Origin: an uncultured Collinsella sp.
GTDB taxonomy: Bacteria; Actinomycetota; Coriobacteriia; Coriobacteriales; Coriobacteriaceae
Reading direction: 5' to 3'
DNA: 30,221 bases
Assembly (NCBI GenBank): GCA_934630375.1
Contig: CAKTVQ010000018.1
Span: 1-30,221 of the forward strand
Shown: positions 1 to 7,681 of the stretch, one piece after another
How positions within the stretch are numbered: the stretch's first letter is position 1
Layout of the letters: each line of letters starts with the position of its first letter
Notes under the pieces: generated by a model
What the model saw: the letters and a program-made list of their open reading frames with translations, nothing else
The model's database searches: none
Told to the model about the DNA's origin: nothing
Made by a program: the position numbers and the translations under genes

Positions 1-43
1 CTGACCGGTGGACGGCACCGAGCCGTACGCTTGACTTGAAGAA

Positions 44-72
44 GGGGGAGGCCTCGCGGCCTCCCCCTTTTT
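44..72 (+). terminator. Intrinsic terminator of the gene upstream of the window
   Basis: A perfect 10-bp stem (44-53 with 58-67) closes a 4-nt TCGC loop and is followed by five T residues (68-72). This is a textbook rho-independent terminator for whatever gene ends before or at the window edge. The first 40 bases are too short to identify that gene. Confidence 0.9.
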
Positions 73-86
73 GCGTTTACGGGCTT

Positions 87-152
87 TTGTCTCACATAGT
101 AGCTGTGTTTTATAACCCTCGTTTGTCGCATCTTCTGTGAACGGGCTACAAT
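87..152 (+). promoter_or_regulatory. Probable tandem promoters of the acpS operon
   Basis: Two sigma-70-like pairs lie between the upstream terminator and acpS. The first is TTGTCT (87-92), 18 bp, TATAAC (111-116). The second is TTGTCG (123-128), 18 bp, TACAAT (147-152). The second would start transcription about 20-25 nt before the acpS start codon. Both are read by eye only. Confidence 0.5.
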
Positions 153-181
153 AACTTAGTCTGTGCGATATGGAGGTGAAC

Positions 182-721
182 ATGGCTGAAGCTGGTATCG
201 GCGTTGATATCGTCGAGATTTCCCGTATGAAATCAATTCTTGAAAAGACGCCGTCGTTTGCTCGGCGTGTGTTTACCGAAGAAGAGCGTGCGTATTGCGA
301 TGCATCATCGCGTCCCGCTGCTCACTATGCGAGCCGCTTTGCTTCGCGCGAGGCGGTGCTTAAAGCTCTTGGCACGGGTTTTAGTCAAGGCGTGGGTCGC
401 AAGGATGTTTCGGTAACGCGTGATAAACTCGGCAAACCGAAGGCGCTGCTTTCGGGCCGTGCACTCGAGATCGCTCATGAGTTGGGTGTTGTTGAGGTAG
501 CTCTTTCCATTACGCTTACAGGAGACTTAGCCGTTGCGAATGCCATCGCGATTACTGAAGATGCTCGACCTAAGCCTAAGGAAGAAAAAGTGAGCAACAA
601 GAAACGCGTTGCGCAGACATTTAAAGAGGCTCGCTCTGTTTTAGATGAGCTTGAGCAGCTGCAGAATTCAGCATTGACGGAGCACCTGGGCGATGCTTCG
701 CAAGATACGCTAGGAGCATAG
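182..721 (+). CDS. acpS: Holo-[acyl-carrier-protein] synthase with C-terminal tail
   Basis: This enzyme transfers 4'-phosphopantetheine from CoA to acyl carrier protein in the cytoplasm, activating fatty acid synthesis. The GIGVDIVEI segment at residues 5-13 carries the metal-binding Asp (D9), and FASREAVLKALG (53-64) carries the second metal ligand, E57. I chose the ATG at 182 because GGAGGT (172-177) sits 5 nt upstream; an in-frame ATG at 170 overlaps that ribosome binding site. The product is 179 aa, while the family is usually about 120-130 aa. Residues from about 128 form a charged Lys/Glu-rich tail of roughly 50 aa with no domain I recognise. The usual Ser-His in the late core strand reads as Ser-Ile-Thr here. 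It is the first gene of the operon, and its stop codon abuts the nnr start. Confidence 0.9.
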   Translation: MAEAGIGVDIVEISRMKSILEKTPSFARRVFTEEERAYCDASSRPAAHYASRFASREAVLKALGTGFSQGVGRKDVSVTRDKLGKPKALLSGRALEIAHELGVVEVALSITLTGDLAVANAIAITEDARPKPKEEKVSNKKRVAQTFKEARSVLDELEQLQNSALTEHLGDASQDTLGA

Positions 722-2338
722 ATGAAACCGGTTTTGAGTACCGAAGAAGTCGTTCGTCTCGAGGATATCATCGAACGCGAAGGGACTTCGAAGGCCGAGC
801 TTATGGAGCTAGCGGGTGAGTTTGCCGCCAACGAGGTCTTGAAGCTCAATCCCGATCGGGTTCTCGTTCTGGTCGGTTTTGGTAATAATGGCGGCGACGG
901 TTGGGTTGCCGCCGATATCCTGAGCCACAAGGGTGTGGACGTGGATATCGTTTCTCCGGTTGAGCCGGATGAGATTCCTGCTGCTCTGGCACGTCATGTT
1001 GCTCGTCGAACTGCCGGTCGCGATGTGCACGTTTGCGTCGGTCCTTCGCGTGACGAACTCGAGGTTTTGATCGATAAGGCCGATGTTGTTGTCGATGCCA
1101 TTTTTGGTACCGGTTTCCACGGGAATCTGCGTGCGCCGTTCTCCATTTGGATTCCTACGGTCAATGAATGCGCCGATTGTGTCGTATCCATTGATGTCCC
1201 CTCGGGCCTGAATGCCGAGACGGGCGTTGTTGATGACGACTGCATTCGTGCCGAGCGCACGGTGACGATGATTGCGCCCAAGATTGGTCTGTATAGCGCT
1301 GATGGCCCTGAGTATGCTGGCGATTTGATCTGCGGCAATCTTTACGACCGTCTTGACGAAGTCATCGATGATGTCGACCACGCCGCCGAGATTGTCGAGC
1401 CCGGTGACTTAGTTGATTACTTTGCTCCGCTACCATCGAATATCGATAAGTATTCCCGTGGCTCCGTGCTTATTGTCGCCGGATCTGCGCAATATCCTGG
1501 TGCTGCCATTATGGCGGCCAAGTCTGCAGCTCGCGCGGGTGCTGGTTACGTGGCAGTCGCGGCTCCTGACGCCTGCGCTAATCTCATTCGCATGGCACTC
1601 CCTTCGATTCCCGTCTTTGCTATTCCGTCTGATTCCCGCGGCTCCTTTGGCGCCGCTGCGCGCATGACGGTGTGCGAGATCGCAAAGAAGTACAGCTGCG
1701 TGCTGTGCGGTCCCGGTATGACGACGTCTGCTGGCGCTATGCAGGTGGTTTCGGGCTTGCTCGAGCTTGATGTACCGCTAATTTTGGACGCCGATGCACT
1801 CAACTGCCTTGCTAAGATTGCCATTGACGGTATTGATAGTAACCCCGAGATGTATCGTCGCGAGCAGCCGTTGGTTATGACGCCGCACTATCGTGAGCTT
1901 TCGCGTCTGGTTGCCGGTGACGAGGTGAACGACCTTGGTACCGCGATTGCAGCTGCGCAGAAGGTTGTCTGGGCTGCAGGCTCCGACAATCTGGTGGTCA
2001 TAGCCAAGGGGCCGACGACGGCTATCTGTGGCGTTGAGCGCGTGCTGCTGCCACTCTCGGGTCCGGCTTCTCTGGCAACTGCCGGTTCGGGTGATGTTCT
2101 CGCGGGTATTTTGGCCGGCACGCTTGCCACCATGCGCGACGAGATGGATCGTTGGGAGTTACTGTATTCGTACGCCGTTGCACTTCACAGCTATGCTGGT
2201 TTTGCCGCGGCGACGGAGTATGGTGAGAAGAGCGTCATCGCGACCGATCTTATCGACTTGATCGGTCCTGCCATGGAACTGGCGGCAAAGGATGCGCTCG
2301 AAGATCTGGGAATCATGGACGAAGGGTCGGATGACTAA
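722..2338 (+). CDS. nnr: Bifunctional NAD(P)H-hydrate epimerase / ADP-dependent dehydratase
   Basis: This repairs hydrated NADH/NADPH. The N-terminal YjeF_N domain epimerises R-NAD(P)HX, and the C-terminal ribokinase-like YjeF_C domain dehydrates S-NAD(P)HX using ADP. The N domain shows GFGNNGGDG at residues 52-60, then DAIFGTG and SIDVPSGLNAETG. The C domain starts near residue 240 with an SVLIVAGS strand and carries DADALN, MTPH and, at about 452-462, ATAGSGDVLAG, the nucleotide/anion-hole motif. The length of 538 aa is normal for the fused form. The ATG directly follows the acpS stop codon, with AGGAG in the acpS tail as ribosome binding site, so translation is probably coupled. Confidence 0.95.
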   Translation: MKPVLSTEEVVRLEDIIEREGTSKAELMELAGEFAANEVLKLNPDRVLVLVGFGNNGGDGWVAADILSHKGVDVDIVSPVEPDEIPAALARHVARRTAGRDVHVCVGPSRDELEVLIDKADVVVDAIFGTGFHGNLRAPFSIWIPTVNECADCVVSIDVPSGLNAETGVVDDDCIRAERTVTMIAPKIGLYSADGPEYAGDLICGNLYDRLDEVIDDVDHAAEIVEPGDLVDYFAPLPSNIDKYSRGSVLIVAGSAQYPGAAIMAAKSAARAGAGYVAVAAPDACANLIRMALPSIPVFAIPSDSRGSFGAAARMTVCEIAKKYSCVLCGPGMTTSAGAMQVVSGLLELDVPLILDADALNCLAKIAIDGIDSNPEMYRREQPLVMTPHYRELSRLVAGDEVNDLGTAIAAAQKVVWAAGSDNLVVIAKGPTTAICGVERVLLPLSGPASLATAGSGDVLAGILAGTLATMRDEMDRWELLYSYAVALHSYAGFAAATEYGEKSVIATDLIDLIGPAMELAAKDALEDLGIMDEGSDD

Positions 2339-2340
2339 TC

Positions 2341-3486
2341 ATGAATAAAGCCGATTTGACGCGCTGGTCCTGGGTCGAGATCGACCGCGGGGCGCTCCGT
2401 CGCAACACGAGGGCCTATAAGAACTTGCTGAATCCACGTCAGCGCCTGTGCTGCGTGGTCAAGGCCGATGCTTATGGTCATGGAGCTGTTGAGTGCGCCA
2501 AGATCATGTATTCGGCCGGTGCCGACATGTTTGCCGTGGCGACGGTTAACGAGGGCGTTGAGCTCCGACAGGGCGGGATTACGAAACCCATCCTCATCCT
2601 AAGCGAGCCGCCTATCGAGGCCATTCCGACGTTGCTCGAGTTTGATATCATGCCCTCGGTCTATACGTCTGACTTTGCTCTTGCGTATGGCGAATGTGCC
2701 GTCGCGGCGGGCAAAGTGGGCAAGTATCATCTCGCCATCGAGACGGGCATGAATCGTATCGGCGTTCACTACACGCAGGTGCTCGACTTTGTCCGCGGTA
2801 TAAATTTCCATCGCGGTATTCAGTGCGACGGCGTATTTACGCACTTCGCCACGGCCGATGAACCTTCGGGCTGGGACTACAAGCTGCAGTGTCAGCGCTT
2901 TACCGAGGCCGTTCAGGCCATTAAGGATGCGGGTTTTGAGTGCGGTATCGTGCACTGCGCCAACACGCCGTCCTCGATGCTCGATCCCTCGATGCATTTT
3001 GATATGATCCGCGCCGGCGTTGGCTTGTATGGCATGCAGCCATGTGAGCTGAGTGGTCGTGTGATGCAGCTTGATCCCGTCATGAGCGTCCACGCGCGTG
3101 TGACGCGCGTGGCGCATCCTGCGATGGGCGAGGGCGTGGGCTACGGCTTTACCTACCGCGTACCGCGCACGCGCGTTCAGATCTGCACCCTTCCGATCGG
3201 TTATGCCGATGGCCTTTCGCGTACGCTTTCCAATCGTATGGACGTGCTGTATCGCGGCGAGCGTGTGCGTCAGGTGGGCAATATCTGCATGGACCAGTTT
3301 ATGGTCGCCATTCAGTCCAACCCGGCGCATGAGATTCCCGAGGCCGAGTATGGTGACGAGATGATCATTGTCGGCCGCGATGGCGATGCCGAGATCACTA
3401 TGGACGAGATGGCCCGACTGCGCGGAACGATTAACTACGAGGTCGCCTGCGGCTTTGGCATGCGTCTCGACAAGGTCTACGTGTAG
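2341..3486 (+). CDS. alr: Alanine racemase (PLP-dependent)
   Basis: This interconverts L- and D-alanine and so supplies D-Ala for peptidoglycan. The PLP lysine is K41 in VVKADAYGHG. MNRIG, RAGVGLYG, LPIGYADGLSR and GNICMDQFMV are all in order. The second catalytic base is Tyr268 in the GYGFTY segment. The 381-aa length is typical. The ATG follows the nnr stop after only two bases, which fits one polycistronic message. Pairing of nnr with alr is common in actinobacteria and firmicutes. Confidence 0.96.
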   Translation: MNKADLTRWSWVEIDRGALRRNTRAYKNLLNPRQRLCCVVKADAYGHGAVECAKIMYSAGADMFAVATVNEGVELRQGGITKPILILSEPPIEAIPTLLEFDIMPSVYTSDFALAYGECAVAAGKVGKYHLAIETGMNRIGVHYTQVLDFVRGINFHRGIQCDGVFTHFATADEPSGWDYKLQCQRFTEAVQAIKDAGFECGIVHCANTPSSMLDPSMHFDMIRAGVGLYGMQPCELSGRVMQLDPVMSVHARVTRVAHPAMGEGVGYGFTYRVPRTRVQICTLPIGYADGLSRTLSNRMDVLYRGERVRQVGNICMDQFMVAIQSNPAHEIPEAEYGDEMIIVGRDGDAEITMDEMARLRGTINYEVACGFGMRLDKVYV

Positions 3487-3494
3487 GAGCCGCT

Positions 3495-4115
3495 ATGGGC
3501 GTCATGCACATCCCCGGCCATACCCATCAGGCACCACGTGAGGTCGCACTCGAGGAAATTGAGGCCGTTCTGGGCGATTGTCACCTCTGCCAGCTCCACC
3601 AGTCGCGTCACAATATCGTGTTTGGCGTGGGAAACCCCCGCGCTCGCGTGATGTTTATTGGTGAGGCGCCGGGCCGCAATGAGGATTTGCAGGGCGAGCC
3701 CTTTGTGGGGGCGGCAGGCGAGGACCTCAACGGCATCTTGTCGCTGGCGGGGCTCAAACGCGAAGACGTCTACATTGCCAACGTGCTTAAGTGCCGCCCG
3801 CCGGGAAACCGCAATCCGCGTCCCGAGGAAGTGCTGGCTTGCTCGCCGTTTTTGCGTGAGCAGATTCGAAGCATCTGGCCTGATATTATCGTGACGCTCG
3901 GCAACCCCGCGACGCACTTTGTGCTTAAGACCGAGATTGGCATTACTAAGCTGCGCGGCAGGTTCCACCAGATGGGGCATTTTGTAGTAATGCCCACTTT
4001 TCATCCGGCAGCAGCGCTGCGCAATCCGGCGTGGCAGGAGCTGCTGGAGGAAGACTTTAAGATGCTGGGCGATTATCTGGAGCGACATCCCGCACCAGAG
4101 GACGCCTCGGAATAA
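3495..4115 (+). CDS. Family 4 type uracil-DNA glycosylase with a 4Fe-4S cluster
   Basis: This removes uracil from DNA, opening base excision repair. GEAPG (56-60) followed by DLQGEPFVGAAGEDL is the family 4/5 active-site region, NVLKCRPPGNR lies at 96-106, and the second motif HPAAALR sits near the C-terminus. Cys29, Cys32, Cys100 and Cys116 have the spacing expected for the iron-sulfur ligands. At 206 aa it matches the family 4 length. The ATG at 3495 has TAGGAG about 6 nt upstream. It lies 8 bp after alr and 12 bp before tsaE. Confidence 0.93.
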   Translation: MGVMHIPGHTHQAPREVALEEIEAVLGDCHLCQLHQSRHNIVFGVGNPRARVMFIGEAPGRNEDLQGEPFVGAAGEDLNGILSLAGLKREDVYIANVLKCRPPGNRNPRPEEVLACSPFLREQIRSIWPDIIVTLGNPATHFVLKTEIGITKLRGRFHQMGHFVVMPTFHPAAALRNPAWQELLEEDFKMLGDYLERHPAPEDASE

Positions 4116-4127
4116 TAAGGAGCATAT

Positions 4128-4634
4128 ATGTCCCTGGAGCGCCTGGGGGTAGGTACTTACAAAACGACTTGCGCTGCCGATACGGAGTACTTTGGCGAGC
4201 TAATTGCACCGTGCCTTGAGGACGGAGATGTGCTCATCCTGACCGGTGGCCTGGGAGTGGGCAAAACTCACTTTACCAAGGGCGTCTCGCGCGGGTTGGG
4301 CGATGGGCATATGGTTACGAGCCCTACGTTTGCGCTCATGGCCGTTCACGATCAAGGTCGTATTCCGCTGTTTCACTTTGATCTATACCGCCTGGAGCAT
4401 GCCTACGAGCTCGAGGATACGGGCATTTTCGATGTGCTGGGCTATGAGGGTGCTTGCCTGCTGGAATGGGGCGAACAATTCCAGGACGAGCTGACGGATG
4501 AGTATCTTTCGGTGACGCTCAAGCGTGATGAGGGCGACAGCGATGTGCGAACGATAACGCTTGAGGCGCACGGTGACCGCGCAATGGAGCTTTCCCATTT
4601 GATTGATAAGGCTGTACAAGATGAGCTTGCATAA
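4128..4634 (+). CDS. tsaE: tRNA threonylcarbamoyladenosine ATPase subunit TsaE
   Basis: TsaE is the P-loop ATPase that powers turnover of the TsaB-TsaD complex making t6A37 in ANN-decoding tRNAs. The Walker A motif GGLGVGKT spans residues 40-47, followed by SPTFALM and the HFDLYRL strand with its conserved Asp. The length is 168 aa, slightly longer than the usual 150. The ribosome binding site AAGGAG is 7 nt before the ATG. The gene overlaps the next one by 14 bp, and that gene supplies both partner subunits, so the whole t6A transfer machinery is co-transcribed. Confidence 0.95.
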   Translation: MSLERLGVGTYKTTCAADTEYFGELIAPCLEDGDVLILTGGLGVGKTHFTKGVSRGLGDGHMVTSPTFALMAVHDQGRIPLFHFDLYRLEHAYELEDTGIFDVLGYEGACLLEWGEQFQDELTDEYLSVTLKRDEGDSDVRTITLEAHGDRAMELSHLIDKAVQDELA

Positions 4635-7005
4635 CGAAAGCGCGCTGGTGGTGGCGCTCGATACTTCGACCGACATGCTTGCCTGCGCGGCAAGCTGGAT
4701 TGATGGGCAGACGGGCGAGACGAAGCTCGTGAGTGGCGACCACATGTGTCGCCGTCACGCCAACGTTGAGCTCGTGAATACCGTTGATGGCGTGCTGGCT
4801 CAAGCCGGTCTGGATCGCAGCGATGTTGGTTGCTACGTGGTCGGCCGCGGCCCGGGGTCGTTTACGGGTGTGCGCATCGGCATCTCCACCGCCAAGGGCC
4901 TCGCGCGCGGTGCCAACGTTCCGCTGCTGGGCGTGTCGACGCTCGACGCTTGTGCTTGGACGGCGTGGAAGGCTGGCGTGCGCGGCAAGCTTGGTATCTT
5001 GGCCGATGCTATGCGCGGTGAGGTATATCCGGCGCTGTATATGCTGGTCGATGAGGGCCCCGAGCGTCAATTTGAGCGCGAACACGTGGTCAAGGCCGCC
5101 GTGGCGCTCGATGAGTGGCGCCAAGCAGCGGACTGGGACCAGGTTCAGCTGACCGGTGACGGTCTCGTGCGCTATGGCAAGCTGCTGGGTGAGGACGAGA
5201 CCGCCCGCTGCGTGGAGCGCGACCTGTGGTGGCCTTCGGGCGAGGGCTTGCTGCTCGCACACGCTGCGGGTGACGGCGATCCGGCCCGCGTCCTGCCGAT
5301 TTACACGCGCCTTTCGGATGCCGAGGAAAACGAGCGCAAGCGTCTTGGTCTTGCCGAGAGTGCGCAGAGTGAAATTACGGGCGTTGCCGATGAGCTCGCC
5401 GGTCGTCATCTGCAGTTCCGTCCCATGGGCGCGGCGGATGCCGAGGGCGCAAGCGCGCTGGAGGCTGCCTGCTTTGAAGGTGCCGGACACAAGGCGTGGA
5501 CGCCGGGCATGTTCCTGTCCGAGCTGGGCGAGGACGTCGCTGCGCCGCGTAGTTGGTGGGTGGCACACGACGACGGCAAGCTGCTGGGCCTTGCCGGCGG
5601 TATGGTCGTGGACGGTGATGTGCAGATTCTGGATGTCGCCGTCGACCCGGCACATCGCCGTGAGGGCATTGCCCGCAAGCTGCTGTCGCATGTGAGCTAT
5701 GATGCCCAGATGCTCGGCTGCACCACGGCTTCGCTCGAGGTCGAGGATGGCAACGAGGGAGCGATCGCGCTTTATAACGCTCTGGGCTTTACCGAGGCAG
5801 GACGGCGCCGCGGCTACTATGGTGCCGGCAAGGATGCCATCGTCATGACGGCTCCGCTGCCCCTGGTGCTTCCGGTCGACAATGCTTCGCCCGAGCCGAC
5901 GGCGGCAGAGCAGCGCGTATGGCCGCTGCCTGCGCCTGGGCGCTCCGAGGGGGAGCGTGCCGAAATTGAGCGCCGCCGCCTAGTGCTCGCTATCGAGAGT
6001 TCCTGCGACGAGACGGCCGTGGCGATTATCGATGCGGATGGCAATATGCTGGCCAACCAGGTGTCGACACAGATTGATTTTCATGCCCGCTTTGGCGGCG
6101 TGGTGCCCGAGATCGCCTCGCGCAAACACGTTGAGGTGATTGTGAGTGTCGTGGATGCGGCGCTCGAGGATGCCGCAGCATCGCTTGGTCTTGAGGGTGG
6201 AGCCATTGCTCCCAGCGAGCTTGCCGCCGTGGGCGTGACACAGGGTCCGGGCCTGGTGGGCGCCCTCGTGGTGGGCGTTGCCTTTGCCAAAGGCTTTGCC
6301 TACGCTGCCGGTAAGCCGCTCGTATGCGTCAACCATCTGGAGGGGCATCTGTTTGCCAACTTGCTGGCGCAGCCCGACCTCAAGCCGCCGTTCATCTTCA
6401 CGCTTGTCTCGGGCGGGCACACCATGCTCGTGCACGTGAAGGCATGGGGCGACTACGAGGTGCTTGGTGAGACACTCGACGATGCTGTGGGCGAGGCCTT
6501 CGACAAGGTGGCCAAGGCGTTGGGTCTGGGCTATCCCGGTGGCCCCATCATCTCCAAGCTGGCCGAGACGGGCAACCCCAAGGCGATCGATTTTCCCCGC
6601 GCGCTTAACAGCAGGGGAGACTATCGTTTCTCGCTTTCGGGTCTTAAAACGGCCGTGACGCTCTACATCGAGCAGGAGACCAAGGCCGGGCGCACGATTC
6701 ATCTGCCCGATCTGGCGGCTTCGTTTGAGGCGGCTGTCTTTGACGTGCAGTACAAGAAGGCCAAAAACGCACTGCACGCTACCGGATGCAAGGAATACTG
6801 TATCGGTGGCGGCGTCTCGGCCAACCCGCATCTGCGCGAGATGATGATCAAGAAGCTTGGGCGTCAGGGGATCCGCGTAACGGTGCCACCGCTTTCGGCG
6901 TGCACCGATAACGCAGCCATGATCGCGGAGGTCGCCCGCCGTAAATTCGACCGAGGAGAAATCTCGCCGTTCGACGTCGACGCCGATCCGAACATGACGC
7001 TGTAG
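4621..7005 (+). CDS. tsaD: TsaB-RimI-TsaD three-domain fusion (t6A synthesis plus N-acetyltransferase)
   Basis: One 794-aa polypeptide joins three proteins that are normally separate. TsaB (about residues 5-230) shows VALDTSTD and GPGSFTGVRIG near 77-87. A RimI-type GNAT domain (about 263-412) shows DVAVDP, RREGIARKLL for acetyl-CoA binding and the EGAIALYNALGF end motif. TsaD (about 450-794) shows IESSCDETA, GGVVPEIASRKH, NHLEGH with metal ligands His572 and His576, VSGGHT, FSLSGLKTAV, GGVSANPHLR and CTDNAAM. No catalytic motif is missing. TsaB-TsaD form the threonylcarbamoyl transferase core; RimI acetylates ribosomal protein bS18. I prefer the ATG at 4621 over an in-frame TTG at 4603; either overlaps tsaE. 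The fusion would enforce 1:1 TsaB:TsaD stoichiometry. Confidence 0.95.
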   Translation: MSLHNESALVVALDTSTDMLACAASWIDGQTGETKLVSGDHMCRRHANVELVNTVDGVLAQAGLDRSDVGCYVVGRGPGSFTGVRIGISTAKGLARGANVPLLGVSTLDACAWTAWKAGVRGKLGILADAMRGEVYPALYMLVDEGPERQFEREHVVKAAVALDEWRQAADWDQVQLTGDGLVRYGKLLGEDETARCVERDLWWPSGEGLLLAHAAGDGDPARVLPIYTRLSDAEENERKRLGLAESAQSEITGVADELAGRHLQFRPMGAADAEGASALEAACFEGAGHKAWTPGMFLSELGEDVAAPRSWWVAHDDGKLLGLAGGMVVDGDVQILDVAVDPAHRREGIARKLLSHVSYDAQMLGCTTASLEVEDGNEGAIALYNALGFTEAGRRRGYYGAGKDAIVMTAPLPLVLPVDNASPEPTAAEQRVWPLPAPGRSEGERAEIERRRLVLAIESSCDETAVAIIDADGNMLANQVSTQIDFHARFGGVVPEIASRKHVEVIVSVVDAALEDAAASLGLEGGAIAPSELAAVGVTQGPGLVGALVVGVAFAKGFAYAAGKPLVCVNHLEGHLFANLLAQPDLKPPFIFTLVSGGHTMLVHVKAWGDYEVLGETLDDAVGEAFDKVAKALGLGYPGGPIISKLAETGNPKAIDFPRALNSRGDYRFSLSGLKTAVTLYIEQETKAGRTIHLPDLAASFEAAVFDVQYKKAKNALHATGCKEYCIGGGVSANPHLREMMIKKLGRQGIRVTVPPLSACTDNAAMIAEVARRKFDRGEISPFDVDADPNMTL

Positions 7006-7017
7006 CTGGTACGGCGC

Positions 7018-7152
7018 GGTCCCCGGACGGAGGGGCCGGATATAAGGTTTCCTGCTCTACAGTCCTGCGCAAGACGAAGGCCACATTAAGTGGCCTTCTT
7101 TGCGTGCGGAACTCGCGATAAACCTTATATCCGGCCCCTCCGGCCGGGGACC
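7018..7152. repeat. Long-hairpin repeat, intact copy A
   Basis: The outer arms (7018-7050 and 7120-7152) are 33-bp inverted repeats with one mismatch. A 9-bp inner stem (7076-7084 with 7090-7098) closes an ATTAA loop. Between outer and inner stems lie partly pairing segments including GTGCGGAACTCGCGAT on the right. The same layout recurs at 29934-30064 with a different outer-arm sequence, and as a right half at 12110-12175. It begins 12 bp after the tsaD stop codon and may serve as a terminator or a 3' mRNA-protecting structure. Confidence 0.85.
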
Positions 7153-7411
7153 TTTCTGTATTGATATAGCTTCTGAGCTGGTTTGGCGTCGACAACGTCC
7201 AGCAAGGTTAACAAGCCAGTGTCGAATTTCCGGCGTTCTTTAGCTGAAAGAAAAAGATGGTGTGCGGAGCTTTGCTCCGCATTTGGGATGGGAGCCCCCG
7301 CGGCCCTCAGGGGCATCTCTCATGCAAAAACTTTTGTCGGGTAAAGTCCGAGGTCAGTGGCGTTTTATACCGAGAAATCCAAAAAAGTTGAAAATTCATT
7401 ACAAATTTGCG
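7153..7411. other. Non-coding stretch with one hairpin
   Basis: I see no gene in these 259 bp. There is a perfect 8-bp hairpin at 7263-7281 (TGCGGAGC, TTT loop) followed by TTT, which could be a weak terminator behind the tsaD operon. A C/G-rich patch lies at 7289-7315. The stretch becomes A/T-rich from about 7320 as it approaches the cstA promoter. Confidence 0.5.
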
Positions 7412-7440
7412 TTGACTTTAGGTAACTAAAGTTTCATACT
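7412..7440 (+). promoter_or_regulatory. Promoter of the cstA leader transcript
   Basis: TTGACT (7412-7417), a 17-bp spacer, and CATACT (7435-7440) make a good sigma-70-like promoter. It would start a leader of about 235 nt before cstA. Confidence 0.65.
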
Positions 7441-7511
7441 CCTTTTCAACCACTGGGGGATGTGAACACGCACGGATCGTTCGCATCATGATTGAAGAGG
7501 ATTTCTTAGAC

Positions 7512-7556
7512 ATGTTCACGCATCAGCTAAACATTATCAGCGTAGTAATTATCTGA
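7512..7556 (+). CDS. Leader peptide rich in branched-chain residues
   Basis: A 14-codon frame reads MFTHQLNIISVVII and stops at TGA (7554-7556). Seven of its 14 residues are Leu, Ile or Val, and the last seven codons are Ile-Ile-Ser-Val-Val-Ile-Ile. AGAGGA (7496-7501) is a plausible ribosome binding site 10 nt upstream. An in-frame ATG at 7488 would give a 22-aa version. Downstream lie competing hairpins and an intrinsic terminator, so this looks like the sensor peptide of a transcription attenuator responding to charged tRNA-Ile/Val/Leu. It is too short for homology to prove; the evidence is composition plus position. Confidence 0.7.
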   Translation: MFTHQLNIISVVII

Positions 7557-7646
7557 TGCGGGTTAGCACATACAGCTAGCCCGTACGATAACGGGCGGCT
7601 GATGAAGATGAGGGCCGTCGAGCGCAACCGACGGCCCTCATTTTTT
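7519..7646 (+). promoter_or_regulatory. Transcription attenuator upstream of cstA
   Basis: Several pairings can form in the leader RNA. CGCATCAG (7519-7526) pairs with CTGATGCG (7553-7560) across the Ile/Val codons. GGGTTAGC (7560-7567) pairs with GCTAGCCC (7575-7582). GCCCGT (7579-7584) pairs with ACGGGC (7591-7596). GGCGGC (7594-7599) can pair with GCCGTC (7614-7619), which is the 5' side of the terminator stem. Neighbouring pairings share bases, so they are mutually exclusive, as in ribosome-mediated attenuators. A ribosome stalled on the Ile/Val codons would block the first hairpin and shift the folding. The exact order of alternatives is inferred. Confidence 0.6.
7608..7646 (+). terminator. 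Intrinsic terminator within the cstA leader
   Basis: A perfect 12-bp stem (7609-7620 with 7629-7640) closes an 8-nt loop and is followed by six T residues (7641-7646). It sits between the leader peptide and the cstA ribosome binding site, so it can only affect cstA itself. That placement supports conditional rather than constitutive termination. Confidence 0.9.
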
Positions 7647-7681
7647 ATGTCTAGGAAGTTCTTTTTAGAGGAGGAAATGTA

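Noticed and set aside
1..43. The 3' end of a gene before the first terminator
   Set aside because: Possible short tails exist in more than one frame, and 40 bases are not enough to choose or name one.
7441..7681. T-box riboswitch ahead of cstA
   Set aside because: No T-box bulge sequence (TGG-pairing AGGGTGGNACCGCG-type segment) is present; the leader peptide and hairpins explain the region better.
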